In this document: positions 21,715-31,837 of the stretch, one piece after another
Position numbering within the stretch: position 1 is the stretch's first letter
Layout of the letters: each line of letters opens with the position of its first letter
Assembly (NCBI GenBank): GCA_003988855.1
Contig: QYAI01000170.1
Coordinates: 1-64,000, forward strand
DNA from: Arachnopeziza araneosa
Lineage: Eukaryota > Ascomycota > Leotiomycetes > Helotiales > Arachnopezizaceae
Direction: 5' to 3'
Length of the DNA: 64,000 nt
Position numbers and translations under genes: made by a program
Notes under the pieces: model-generated
Databases searched by the model: none
Told to the model about the DNA's origin: nothing
Seen by the model: the letters and a program-made list of their open reading frames with translations, nothing else

Positions 21715-22252
21715 TTCTTTGCTTGGAGTTGGGATGATTTAAGATATTGCATTGTTCTCTTCATCTTCGCATGGGTTGGTTACATGATTTCTGGCAAATT
21801 GGAGTTTACAAACTTAGCAGCAACATCTCTGATGTAAATGATGGTATCCCATTCTCTGTTTCTCTTCCTTCTAGCTACAGTATATGTACATTTGTCGACG
21901 AAACAAGCAGCCAGATTGGCGACCAAACCACTAGACGTAGAGATCAATGAACCTAATCCGCATCAAATATAGTCGTCCTATGTTTCCACACCTGATCCCT
22001 TTTGGTGTCTTGTTCCCATCTACAGATCCTATTCTGGTTCTCAATAACCAACATTCCGATTGACCTAATTTTAGAAACACTCGCTTATGTGCCATGCTGA
22101 GAACGTAAATGGCATCGTTTCAGAAACACTTCGGGCCCAACACCGTGAATATCCTTTACGTTTCAGTTGTCTAATTATTTATTGGCAAGGTCATGGTCTC
22201 ACACTGTGTCGAGTAGAGTGCAGTCGGCAATCTTCAGACCGCTGAAGACAGG
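21715..22252. other. Intergenic
   Basis: 538 bases, 3' flank of the GTPase gene. AT-rich, no coding signal that I can support. Confidence 0.5.
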
Positions 22253-22600
22253 ATGACCGACACAACAGATGCCACCGCTGATTTCAACCCCACCAAACCT
22301 CGGGCGACAAGATATGCCAGTCTTGATAGCTTGCCCGCCGAACTGAAGATATCGATTCTCAAAGCTGCACCAAACATATCTTCTCTTCAAACACTGGTGC
22401 GATCGTCACCACTATATCACAGAGTTTACCTAGACGAGCGGAAGGCCATCCTCTCGGAAGTTTTACTCCATGACATTGGACCAGAAGTTCTCCTGGATGC
22501 TCTGGCGGTGTACAGAGCGTCTTCTCAACACGGGTTTTATAAACCTAGTGGACAAGAGAATGGTGTGAAGTTTTTTCTTAAGCAGTCTAAGGCGGAGTGA
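22253..22600 (+). CDS. F-box-like N-terminal protein fragment
   Basis: A 115-residue frame. It has a short disordered lead followed by LDSLPAELKISILKAAPNISSLQTLVRSSPLYHRVYLDERKAILSEVLL, the F-box-like opening found in many fungal hypothetical proteins; F-boxes bind Skp1 and bring substrates to SCF ubiquitin ligases. Relatives usually continue for several hundred residues, while here a stop falls at 22598-22600. A second open stretch follows in another frame, so this may be a truncated gene or one with an undetected intron or frameshift. Confidence 0.5.
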   Translation: MTDTTDATADFNPTKPRATRYASLDSLPAELKISILKAAPNISSLQTLVRSSPLYHRVYLDERKAILSEVLLHDIGPEVLLDALAVYRASSQHGFYKPSGQENGVKFFLKQSKAE

Positions 22601-22944
22601 ACTTCATCTTCGCCAGTCACGTGTTGTTCACTGGGTATTCAGAGGTTCGAATCTTTGTCACGTCTCCAAAGGGCGGTCATTTGGCGAGAGGAAAATATCG
22701 GATATCTCATGTCCCTGGGCCTTCCGTTCTTCTGCGGATTGCTCAAGGTACCTTTCGCGCAGCAAAAAGCTTCTTTCTTGAGCACAAGATCCATTATGAT
22801 AGGAGCTTCCTAGCAGGAGCGCTCAATGCGGATCCGTATCACTGGGTGTATCCAACCGACATGGGCGGTGCTGCTTACGAAGGGCGGGAGCTATTGTTTG
22901 AAAATGACAATCTCGTCGAAAGCCCAAACGCCGCTTGGCCATAG
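22601..22944 (+). other. Possible continuation or separate coding remnant after the F-box fragment
   Basis: In a different frame from the F-box fragment, about 110 codons are open. They read like coding sequence (KYRISHVPGPSVLLRIAQG, AAKSFFLEHKIHYDRSFLAG, YHWVYPTDMGGAAYEGREL) but have no ATG at their head. I do not recognise the family. It could be the 3' part of the same gene after a frameshift or intron. Confidence 0.3.
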
Positions 22945-23710
22945 TCAACATACAACAAGGTGCACATATTCTACTTTGAATTGCACAAGCAATCTCTGAG
23001 GAAATGGGCGTACGTGAAGCTTTTTGGGCCCTAGAAAGAGGAATTGAGGCAGTGAGGCTTGCTGATCGGTTTGTGAGTAAGAGCTGGTGAAGGTTGTGTT
23101 ATTCTGAGGTACAAGTAACAAGGAATAAAGTGTCGTTCTTGGCTAACGGGATGAGCTTGATTTGGTTGCCATGTTCTGACGATGATCAACACAGGGGTTC
23201 TAAGCGAGCGGGAATGACGTCGCGCTGCGGGGACGTCATACCAGTATGCAACTTAGCGACCGATTTTTTATGTACAGTATACAATATCAAACATACAACA
23301 AGAATATTTATAGTATACAGTATTCTTCGTCATTTCGCCCACTAATAAGGAGAACAAATATGTAATGAAGTGAGATAGCCGACTCGAAAGTCACCAGATC
23401 GAGGAGGTCAAAACAGTATGAGTGAAGTGGGAATTTCCCATGTTCCAAGGAAAGTAAACAGATCCAAAGCATGCACTAAACTCGATCTCGCAAGATTCAC
23501 TCAGCAAAAGATGGCTGCTCGCTTCTGTCTATCAGGTTTGCAGACACGAGCCTTGTTTCATTCTTTCTTTGCCCCGTAGCTTGTCACATGCTCTGACGTC
23601 GCTTCCCTTCCAAGCACAAGTTCTTAAGGGACCAATCCTCCCAGACTTTCAGCTCTGATTCAGATCATACCACTTAACATAACCACTCCAAGACAGATCA
23701 GTTTTTCAAG
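22945..23710. other. Intergenic
   Basis: 766 bases upstream of the Ser/Thr-rich acidic protein gene. A short frame at 23094-23345 has no domain signal. Short TATACAGTAT-type AT words occur at 23276-23323. Nothing else seen. Confidence 0.5.
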
Positions 23711-24469
23711 ATGGAAACAATCAACAACCTCACCACTGCAGCCTCCAAGGCTATCTGGGGAGAGAGCAACCCAGAGACAACAGCGAATAACGAGACGGCC
23801 GGCACAGAACCATTATCTGGAGAGACCGGTGATGTGAAAGCTGGGGAACCGTTTGATAAGGGCAACCTGGGTGAGTAGCTGATGTGTAATGCTTTGTGGA
23901 TCAGGGTTAATGAATGAGATACAGCTGCGACGGCTGTCCACCCAACATCAGCATCTGTGGATCCCGATAGTGGAATACCAGACATAGCTCTTGCGAGTTC
24001 CCTCCCCATTCGCACGGAGCACGAAACCGACAAGACGGGTATATTGGACCCCACCTCCACAACCACTTCTGATCCACTTTCCTCCTCAGCCGTTGATTCC
24101 ACGCCCACCACTACCTCCAATGCTGCAACCGAAGAACCCACTACTTCACCGGGCACGAAGCTCACAGCGGCGAAAGACGAAATTACTGATACCCCGGCAC
24201 CGCATTCTTCAGAGACTGGAGCCGCTGGAGGTGAGAGTACCGGCACAGGAATTGGTGGACAAGACGATATCCCTCAGAAGGAGACTCCAGCAGTGGGAAC
24301 TGTAACCGAACCTCAAACAAACAGCGCACCTCCAGCTACTGGTGGTAACTGGGACGGTAGCAAATCAGGTGCTGCCAAAGAGGCAGACGCCACTCCCTCC
24401 CCAGAGCCGAAGGAGAAGAAGAGCTTGAAGGAGAAAATCAAGGCGAAGTTGCACAGGGATAAGGAATAA
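23711..24469 (+). CDS. Low-complexity Ser/Thr/Pro-rich fungal protein with amphipathic N-terminus
   Basis: Two exons, 23711-23870 and 23925-24469, with a 54-nt intron (GTGAGT..ACAG) give 234 residues. The N-terminus METINNLTTAASKAIWGE is an amphipathic helix followed by GETGDVKAGEPFDKGN, a pattern common to many small ascomycete proteins of unknown function, some reported as stress-induced. The middle is acidic, rich in T, S, P and E (disordered), and the C-terminus is a basic helix (KEKKSLKEKIKAKLHRDKE). There is no signal peptide or membrane segment. The start is fixed by the conserved N-terminal motif. Confidence 0.8.
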
Positions 24470-24881
24470 ATCTTATCTGGATTGCGGGGTTTCTGGTCCT
24501 TTTTTGAGCTTGCATGGCTTTTGGTTTGGTGGAGTTTTGTTGCTGGGTGGAATTGAGGGATAGCTAGGGATGCTTCTCGAAAATGCTAAATATTGCCTTA
24601 TTGATTCTATTCTGTTATTTTCCAAGAGTGAATAAGCGAAATACGCTATGAAATATTACAACTGTTGTGACTGATCGACCAAAGAAAGAAGTCTGGCAAG
24701 AAGTCTAAGATGGAGCCGAGCTTAGGGGAATAATGTACACAAAGAGAATGGAAAATGATGCCCTTGAACTTTTTCATGAAGTTCAGTTTGTCTTCCAAAA
24801 TATAAGCATAAAAAGATATTCAACAAGAAATTCAGTTGGTAACAAACAGTCCGACGTCGAGCAATACTACAAGCCATCCAA
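24470..24881. other. 3' gap between the acidic protein and the PhyH remnant
   Basis: 412 bases at convergent gene ends; AT-rich, no coding signal supported. Confidence 0.5.
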
Positions 24882-25380
24882 TCAAGCTTTCGATTTCTGT
24901 TGCAGCATTTTCAACTCTCCCAATACCGTTTGAAGATCCCAACCCTGCCTCAACTCTCTCATCAAAAGCTGCTGTTCACTCTCCAGCGCCATTTCCCCCG
25001 GCGCGGGAGGTCTCCTATCCAGATCCATGGGAATCCGTCGCAGGCATCTGCGGTGTGGAATCCCAGGCGGTGGCTGCCCTGGGCCGCGCCACCTGGTCTG
25101 ACGATATTGATTTGGCTGGTGATGCGGTAGGCTGGACCGAGCCACGCCTCGCAGATGAGTGCCAGCCATGGGTTGGCGTAATACGGGACAAAGTAGGATA
25201 GGCCACGTTTGCTGAAAGAGTTCCAGATTCGACTACCGAAGTGGTCTCCTTGTGAGTTTCTTGCAGCCCAGATGTGATGATGGAGTTGTATGCCGAGTTT
25301 ACTTCTTCGATGAGTGCCGCGTCCGGATACATGTTTTGGAGAACGAGGACTCCGGGCCAGAGAAAAGAATATGATGCCAT
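24882..25380 (-). pseudogene. Decayed phytanoyl-CoA dioxygenase (PhyH)-like gene
   Basis: Three frames on the minus strand carry consecutive parts of a PhyH-type Fe(II)/2-oxoglutarate oxygenase: GVLVLQNMYPDAALIEEVNSAYNSII (N-terminal part), then after a one-base shift near 25248 GDHFGSRIWNSFSK and YFVPYYANPWLALICEAWLGPAYRITSQINIVRPGGAAQ, then GSHRLGFHTADACDGFP. The family reads HRDYHLGF at that point, so the DYH triplet is missing and with it the Asp of the HxD iron site. After GFP the next roughly hundred residues of the family are absent and the frame changes again to a C-terminal helix (ALESEQQLLMRELRQGWDLQ, TVLGELKMLQQKSKA) ending at 24882. Two shifts, a small in-frame loss and a large deletion mean this cannot encode an active enzyme. 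Such enzymes hydroxylate fatty acyl chains or secondary metabolites. Confidence 0.75.
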
Positions 25381-26937
25381 TCGGCTCGCAAGCGTTCGTG
25401 GAATTGTTTATTGTTGGTGTTGAGATTGGAGAGGTTGTAGATTGGTAAATTTGAGGCGACTTTGGATGAAATGGGATAATCTTTCTGAGATATTGTTTGA
25501 GCGCGTGCATTTTAAAATCTGAGAGCGATGGTTCGGATCGAACTGAGAAGAGACGAGGTGGAATGTGGGACGGGAGAGTGTATCATTTGTCAAAGTCGGG
25601 ATTGCTCTTGAAGATTTGAATCAGAGATACTAATTATCTCAGAGTCCTTAAACCTCAAAGAGATCATTCAAATTGAAATTCTCCGTAGTTACGTCTTGAA
25701 GATATATATAACCCTCATGGTCAAAGAAGGGAATATACCCCAGAGGTAGCGAATGATCAGCTATTGGAGGGAGGGACACAACACAAGACATAACTTACCA
25801 GATCCGCCAAATTCGGAATATCAGCCCCAGATATTTGTTGATACCGAGTATTTCCTACTGAGAATAAGGGTCCTACAAGAGGCTTTCAACTTCTGGACAG
25901 CAATTCCTACCTACGCTTCTAAATACATCACAATCTTCTCATTGGTTCACTGAAAATTACATTGAAGTGATTTTGTGCTCAGGATCTAGGCCAGGTCTCA
26001 AAAAACCTACCTGACCTGTGCAACCTGAAAAGAATGAGAGTTGAAGCTTAGTTTGTGAATTATGCGTGCTCCAGGCGTTGGCTATGAGGACTGAGTAGTA
26101 GATTGAAAGAGCAAGAGAATGAAAACCGAGGAATTTAGATAGGAAGAGACCGTGATTTAGTGGAGAAAGAGAGATGGATCTCTCGGGGGAACTGCGTAGT
26201 TATTGACGATGGCGAGAATAATAGGTAATGAAAAAGGATTTTTGTGCTCTTTTCTCACCTTCTCACGCTTACAAAGTCTTACATGAATGAGTATCAGTAT
26301 ATATGCAATATCAAACGCCTCCGGGAAACCTTCACTACATGCAAAAAGAGAAGCTATGCTCCTGAATTTATCACGTAAATCTGGACGTAAGCAACAATAC
26401 ACTGGTTGAATGAGAAGTTTTGATATAATATAATGACAGCAACATGATTTGTCCACGTGTTTTTGTAGCCTACTTATTGACATATTCTAAGCTTATTTTT
26501 CCTTGCCCAAGTTCTGATCAAGTAATACTAAAGGCTCAATCGGATGGTACACACGTATCAAAGAAGTATAGCGATATATTACGTAGTTGTATCATTATCA
26601 AACAAGTAGTTTACGATCGGTTCCATGGTTGACGATACCAAATCGCTTGCAACCCTACCCCCGGATATAATGGGCCCAATGTACGGAAACGAAAGAGTTA
26701 AGCTGATAAGCATCTCCACTGATTAGAGTCGCTTCGAAGATTTATGCAGAGTGATGGCGCAAGATTGGCCGTGAGTGCGAGTGAGATGCTGACTGCTTTA
26801 GACTATGCGGATCAACGTCAATTCTCACAGTACGTCAATACTCACAGTATTTTATTGTCTCAGAAGGGGTCTTCCTTATTTCATTTTATCATTGCTCACT
26901 GCTCTTGTGATACTTGGAACGCTTCTACAAGCCAAGA
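25381..26937. other. Intergenic, PhyH remnant to P450
   Basis: About 1.6 kb, AT-rich. Frames at 25753-25953 (+) and 26157-26483 (-) have no domain signal. The region just upstream of the P450 has no clear TATA box. Confidence 0.5.
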
Positions 26938-28485
26938 ATGGCGGCACAACTCATAGCTCTGGTGTTACTTGCCCTCATCAGTTCTCGGCTGATCATAAAC
27001 TGGCAAAAGCAAGCATCCATTCCAGGGCCGGTCCTTGCCGGATTCTCCGACCTCTGGCGAGCCTATCAGCAGTATCGAGGTCAACTTCGCCCAAGATTGA
27101 TAGAGCTGCACAAGGAACATGGGCCTCTGGTCAGATATGGCGTGAATTGCATCAGCATCAGCGACCCAAGTGCAATCGATGTCATTTATGGATCTAGAGC
27201 AGGTTTCATCATAGTAAGTAGATCTCAATACTAACGAAGGGGTCTAAAACTTTCGCAGGGAGACTCTTACAAAGTCCTTATTGGCATCTCGAATGGCAAA
27301 GAAGTGCCTAGTTTTGTGAGCACCGTAGATGAAGAGAAGCATGGAGCCATTCGCCGCTCAATTACGAAAGCATTCAGCTCTACTGGAGTCTTGGATTATG
27401 AGCCGTACGTGGATCAGGTCATCCCAGACCTCGTTACTGCGCTGTCAAAGCAGGAAAAGGTTGACATCTCTTGGATGATGTTGTTCTTCTCAATGGACTC
27501 TGCAACACGGGTCTCATTCAATGAAGATCTAGGCTGCCTACGATCTCAATCAGACGTTGGTGGCATTATTGAAGTCATTCGTAACCGGTTCGATCATTGG
27601 GGTTGGTGGTCTTCGATTCCAGCAATAGAGAGTATCATTTTCCGAAATCCAATCGCCATGAGATCCAAGAGACCACCCACCGCCATGGTATCCAAAGCCT
27701 TGTCCAAACTACAGAGTCGAAAAGGCGTCTCTGATATGGAGGCACATCCTGATCTACTCCAGAGAATTATACAAGCAAGCCATGATCATCCGAAGCTTCT
27801 TGATGCAACTGGTACAGTTACAATTCTCATGTCTACCATTTCAGGAGCAGCAGACACCTCAGCGACGACTTTAACAGCTACGATTTACTATCTTCTCATA
27901 CACCCAACAGCTCTCTCCAAGCTTACCATCGAGATCGAAACACAAGATCTCTCTCCGATCCCAACTTTTGATCAAGTGAACAAGCTCGCTTATCTCAACA
28001 CTGTGATAAAAGAAACAATGCGCCTGTTTCCTCTTCTTAATTGGCCATCGGAGCGCAAAGTTCCAGCTGGCGGAGTTTCAATCTGTGGGAAGCGGCTCAA
28101 AGAGGGGACAACCGTGGGTGTCATGACGCCAGCACTGCATCTCAACCCTACGGTTTATGGAGAAGATGCTGAGGAGTTTCGACCAGAGAGGTGGATTGAG
28201 AACGATGCTGAGGAGTTGAGAAAAATGGAAGCTGCTTTTATGGGATTTAGCAGAGGTAGGAGAGTTTGTATAGGTCAATACCTAGCTCTATTACAGATGA
28301 AAAAGGTTACTGCACTATTGGTAAGGGATTTTGAGGTGAGTAATATCTAAAAATTGAAGGAACATATGACCTAACATTTTCAGATGAGTTTGACGTACCC
28401 AGGAAAGCCTCTGGAGGCTGACTTCTCTCCTGCTGTTGCTTGTCTAAAGCCCTTCTTTATCAATGTCAAACCTAAGAAATGCTAA
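26938..28485 (+). CDS. Cytochrome P450 monooxygenase
   Basis: Three exons, 26938-27213, 27259-28335 and 28384-28485 (introns of 45 and 48 nt, CTAAC branch points), give 484 residues. An N-terminal membrane anchor (LIALVLLALISSRLII) precedes the proline-rich hinge IPGPVLAG. Motifs: I-helix GAADTSATT (acid/Thr oxygen-activation pair), K-helix KETMR (ExxR), EFRPERW, and the heme loop FSRGRRVCIGQYLAL with the Cys thiolate ligand. It is an ER-bound microsomal P450 of the pisatin-demethylase-like fungal type; substrate unknown. The upstream in-frame extension lacks an ATG, so the start is 26938. There is no biosynthetic cluster around it. A second P450 begins at the far end of the window, but it is not closely similar in the part visible. 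Confidence 0.93.
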
Positions 28486-29063
28486 TAATATGAGAGAAGG
28501 CGCTGGAAGATAGAATTGGTAGGCACCCTTCGCAATAAAATGCACCATTTCGGAAATCCGATATTCCATCAAGAAGCGACGACAGGTATGTTGCCTCAGG
28601 TGCGAGAGTATTTTCAAAGACTCAGAAGGAGATTTTAAATCAACAGCGACTTCTCGTTTTGATGCAATGACTGTGAATCAACTTTGAGATTGTTTAGGGA
28701 TAGAAGTGACTCTTTCTACTTGAAGTCTTGCACTTGTGAATCAAGTTCTCGCAACATTTACTGAGTATTTCTCTCGTTAAACTTCATTATGGTGTCTATA
28801 TATTGGCCATCATTCAATATTCGAGGTATATTTTCTTTCATAACATTCAATAAACATAAATGATAATTTCGATTACATTAAAACCCAACAACAAAAGACC
28901 AAATAAAGACTGTACACGATAAGGATAAGACATAAGCTGCTTTGGAGTCATCCTAACACGAATACAACAACAATGCATTGTGTTTTAGACTCACATTAGC
29001 TTCAGAAAACTTTTCAGTAGAGATAAAAACTCTAACATCATCACTACAACTTAGAAGTACCAA
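28486..29063. other. Intergenic
   Basis: 578 bases, very AT-rich, between the P450 and the small Cys-rich gene. Nothing supported. Confidence 0.5.
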
Positions 29064-29545
29064 AATGTGCGTCCTTGGCGCAACAAAATGGAGATGTACT
29101 TGCTACACTGACATCATTCGAATCTGCAACAACGTTAACGTGAATGGCCTGACTTACGAGCAAAAAAAGGAAGCATGCCGCAAGTGTCCTTATTTTGAAA
29201 ACTCACAAGAGAAAGAAGGCAGTGACTGCGACTCATGTAAAGAAAGCAAGGAGAGAGAAAAAAAATGAAAGAATAGCCAGGAAGCGAGCTGAGCGGGAAG
29301 AAGAAGATAAGAGACTCGAGGAGCGGAACAAGGCAATTGCGAAGAATGCAAAGAGAGATAGACGTGACAGAGAAGAACGAAAAGATAAGGAGAGAGTAGG
29401 AGAGAGTGGAAAAAATAAAGAGAAGAGGGAAAGTAAAGAACAGCAGAAACGAGACGGAGAACGTGCTGAGCGAACGCGACGGGATCGAGATTGGCAGGAT
29501 CGGAATGATGGACGAACTACTACCTCACGTGATCGAAGAAAGTAA
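29064..29545 (+). CDS. Small Cys-rich protein with a long Arg/Lys/Glu charged tail, frame broken at an A8 run
   Basis: From ATG 29064 the first 68 codons give a compact cysteine domain (CVLGATKWRCTCYTDIIRIC, then EACRKCPYFENSQEKEG, then CDSC), ten Cys/His-like positions with no signal peptide. The frame stops at 29268 just after eight A's (29258-29265). In the adjacent frame the sequence continues as an almost uninterrupted charged helix (KNERIARKRAEREEEDKRLE, RDRRDREERKDKERV, RDRRK) to 29545. A single-base slip at A8 would fuse the two into about 160 residues, giving a zinc-binding-like head plus single-alpha-helix tail. I do not recognise the family. Either the homopolymer was mis-sequenced, the gene is broken, or transcriptional slippage makes two products. 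Confidence 0.55.
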
Positions 29546-30559
29546 GTTCAGAGCGTGTCTGCATTGCGAGAGTGAAGTTCGAGTAGACGATATTAGATGG
29601 AAGACCACTTGTTTTGGTAAATGTACTATATCTGGATACATCACGATGAGACAGGAAGAGAGAAAGATTCCGGCTAGATGGAATGACACCAGTGTGTAAG
29701 ACCAAGTGTTTTGATAAGGATAGAGCAGTTTGGATACTGAAAGGTTGAGAGGGCAGATTGGAAATTGTACCGCTACTAGGTCTTGAGATGATTGATAATA
29801 AAAGCAAGCGTTGATGTTATCCAAACTTTTCATGCTATGACACAATATGACTTCGAAGAAGCTATTCTCTGGATAATCAAGTGGCCACAATTGTACAGAA
29901 ATCCGGTACACATGTGGGTGTCGTAGATGCAATGTCTACCAGTCAACAAAACATTATAGGGTGTCAATCCCAGCAATTCTCAAGTTCCGACATCTTCCTA
30001 GAGACCAACCGATAACATTAACATCGGGTATTGGAGAGAAACTTCTAGCCCAAATGACGACGAGAAACGAAGAATGCCTTACTCCTTGAACTGGAGCCTT
30101 GGATTAGAGATGAGAATTATGAAAGCATTAATTGATAGCCCAACCAAATATTTTTAGCAAACGCTCACCCATACACTAGCTCTTTCTCTCACATCTGATT
30201 TATCTCACAAAATCGTTCATCCTCCACCTCACCGTCCATTTACAGAGCCGATATTACCTTCAAAACAAAGTAGTCATCCAAAACCAATTCCGCTATCACT
30301 AAACCACACTAGAAACTTATTTGGCGAACCTTTCTTAGGCTAAGTTCTACCAAGCGCTATCATATCTTCACCCTCTTTGCTTATTTCTTCTGAGAACAGT
30401 GATTTGTACCAATCCCCACCATGCTCTAGTTGTTTAATACCCATCAATTCTCTCTTGATGTTTGAGGATGAGGTTTTATGCTTGAAAAAAAATTCAAATA
30501 GGGAAGCATTCAAAAAAGGTGTAAAAAAAACATACAGAGAGTAATAGACACAAGATGAG

Positions 30560-31140
30560 TCGCTGAATACTTGTTCAACATTAGCATAGTATGAAAACTA
30601 TTCAAAGCTGTTTGAATGCTGTATACAGAATACTTCGCCCTCAACGATTTTAGGAGCGGGCCTATGTATGTCTTTGAGGAAAGTATATCCTCATCGAGTC
30701 CACCTGGCATTTCATAATCAGGATTTTCGACAGTACAGACCAAGGCGATGTGCAGGCCATTGCAACGACTGTGCTTGCAGTATAGCAAACCTGTGATATT
30801 CGGAGCTATAGTGCATTCAGTTCAGTGTGTTTGTCCGCTTGAAAAGAAAGTTGTGAGGGTTGTGTAAAAATGTAGATTCATCGCATGCACCTAAAAACTA
30901 GTCCAACATGTTGGACAGCTTTACTTTGGTATTCCGAATTTCGAGTGCTTCGCAGACGTGGAATTTCGTGGAGGATTTGTCTTCTGTACGCATTATAGCT
31001 TCACCGAGGACTGTGAAGGTGATGCCATTAACAAATGGCAGAGCGTGGTGAAAGTTTTGCGATTAACTTCCATCAATTGAGCTTCAAGATCAACAACAGC
31101 CCAAATACCCGGGATTGAAGGGACGCGACCGACTCGAGAC
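30560..31140 (-). pseudogene. Unidentified decayed coding relic
   Basis: Consecutive minus-strand stretches in changing frames look protein-like: VPSIPGIWAVVDLEAQLMEV near 31090-31030, then ALPFVNGITFTVLGEAIM..SSTKFHVCEALEIRNTKV near 31040-30915, then NITGLLYCKHSRCNGLHIAL..VENPDYEMPGGLDEDI near 30800-30670, separated by stops and frame changes. No ATG-to-stop gene fits. I cannot name the family; it could be chance, but the hydrophobic/polar spacing is better than in the shadow frames. Confidence 0.25.
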
Positions 31141-31711
31141 GCGTTTGGTGTGAATCAAAAATAGATCAAGTCTAATTGCATAAACTCAACGGATGCACTT
31201 TTCAATCGTTGGTAGTAGAAGGATGGCAGGATGACTTGGGAAATTTCTGCCGTTTCTGATTTGTTTTGCTGGTCTTCATAAAGTGGAAGGTGGCATCCAA
31301 GTCGCGGTGTAGTTGGAAGGAAAATCCTGGAGGAGCGTCGCTTGCGGCAGTCACATGACTGGTTGTGGGTCCGCTTTTCCATGCGAGCAGACGTCAGTTC
31401 CTCGTAACTCTCTGTCTCTCGAGCATATTCGACCTCAATATCAACATGGATATCCACGCTCCAGTGAACAATTGTCCTCCTCCGATGGGCTCCAGCTTCC
31501 GGGCGAAGCTGACGAACTCAATGGATCCAGGCCGAGTTCCGTGTTCATTCAACGCACGCCACACACGTCCACTACTGCCAACGCATACTTCATAATCAAT
31601 GCATAACCGGAAGCTAACTGCAAGAGATCGCGAACTTCATTAAACGACCTGAAACCTGGGCCGCCAACTGATACGCGCTTTATTTCCCCCAATTCACCTC
31701 TGGGCGCCCAG

Positions 31712-31732
31712 CGCCACGTCGCATACGTGGCG
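31712..31732. promoter_or_regulatory. Perfect palindrome upstream of the AA7 oxidase gene
   Basis: CGCCACGT-CGCAT-ACGTGGCG: two perfect 8-base arms with a 5-base spacer, centred about 115 bases before the ATG. Each arm contains a CACGT/ACGTG core like the sites of bHLH or bZIP regulators. A second inverted repeat, TCTAGAGG (31736-31743) and CCTCTAGA (31782-31789), lies directly downstream. They look like operator sites; this is inference from symmetry and position. Confidence 0.45.
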
Positions 31733-31837
31733 GCGTCTAGAGGTTTTTTTTATTGAAATGGACGCTCTATCTCTTGACCGCCCTCTAGAGAAATTTCTCT
31801 CCCCATTTCCAATTACTTTCTCTCCGATTCGAAGGAT

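Larger units (their letters stand above)
29546..31837. other. Gene-poor region with a possible minus-strand coding relic
   Basis: About 2.3 kb. Most is AT-rich and empty. Around 30560-31140 the minus strand shows broken stretches that read like protein (see the separate entry). The right end is the AA7 promoter with two inverted repeats. Confidence 0.45.

Noticed and set aside
25500..25560. tRNA B-box-like GGTTCGGATCG near 25530 and GGTTCGAATC near 22643
   Set aside because: No matching A box or cloverleaf arms at tRNA distance; no RNA gene supported in the window.
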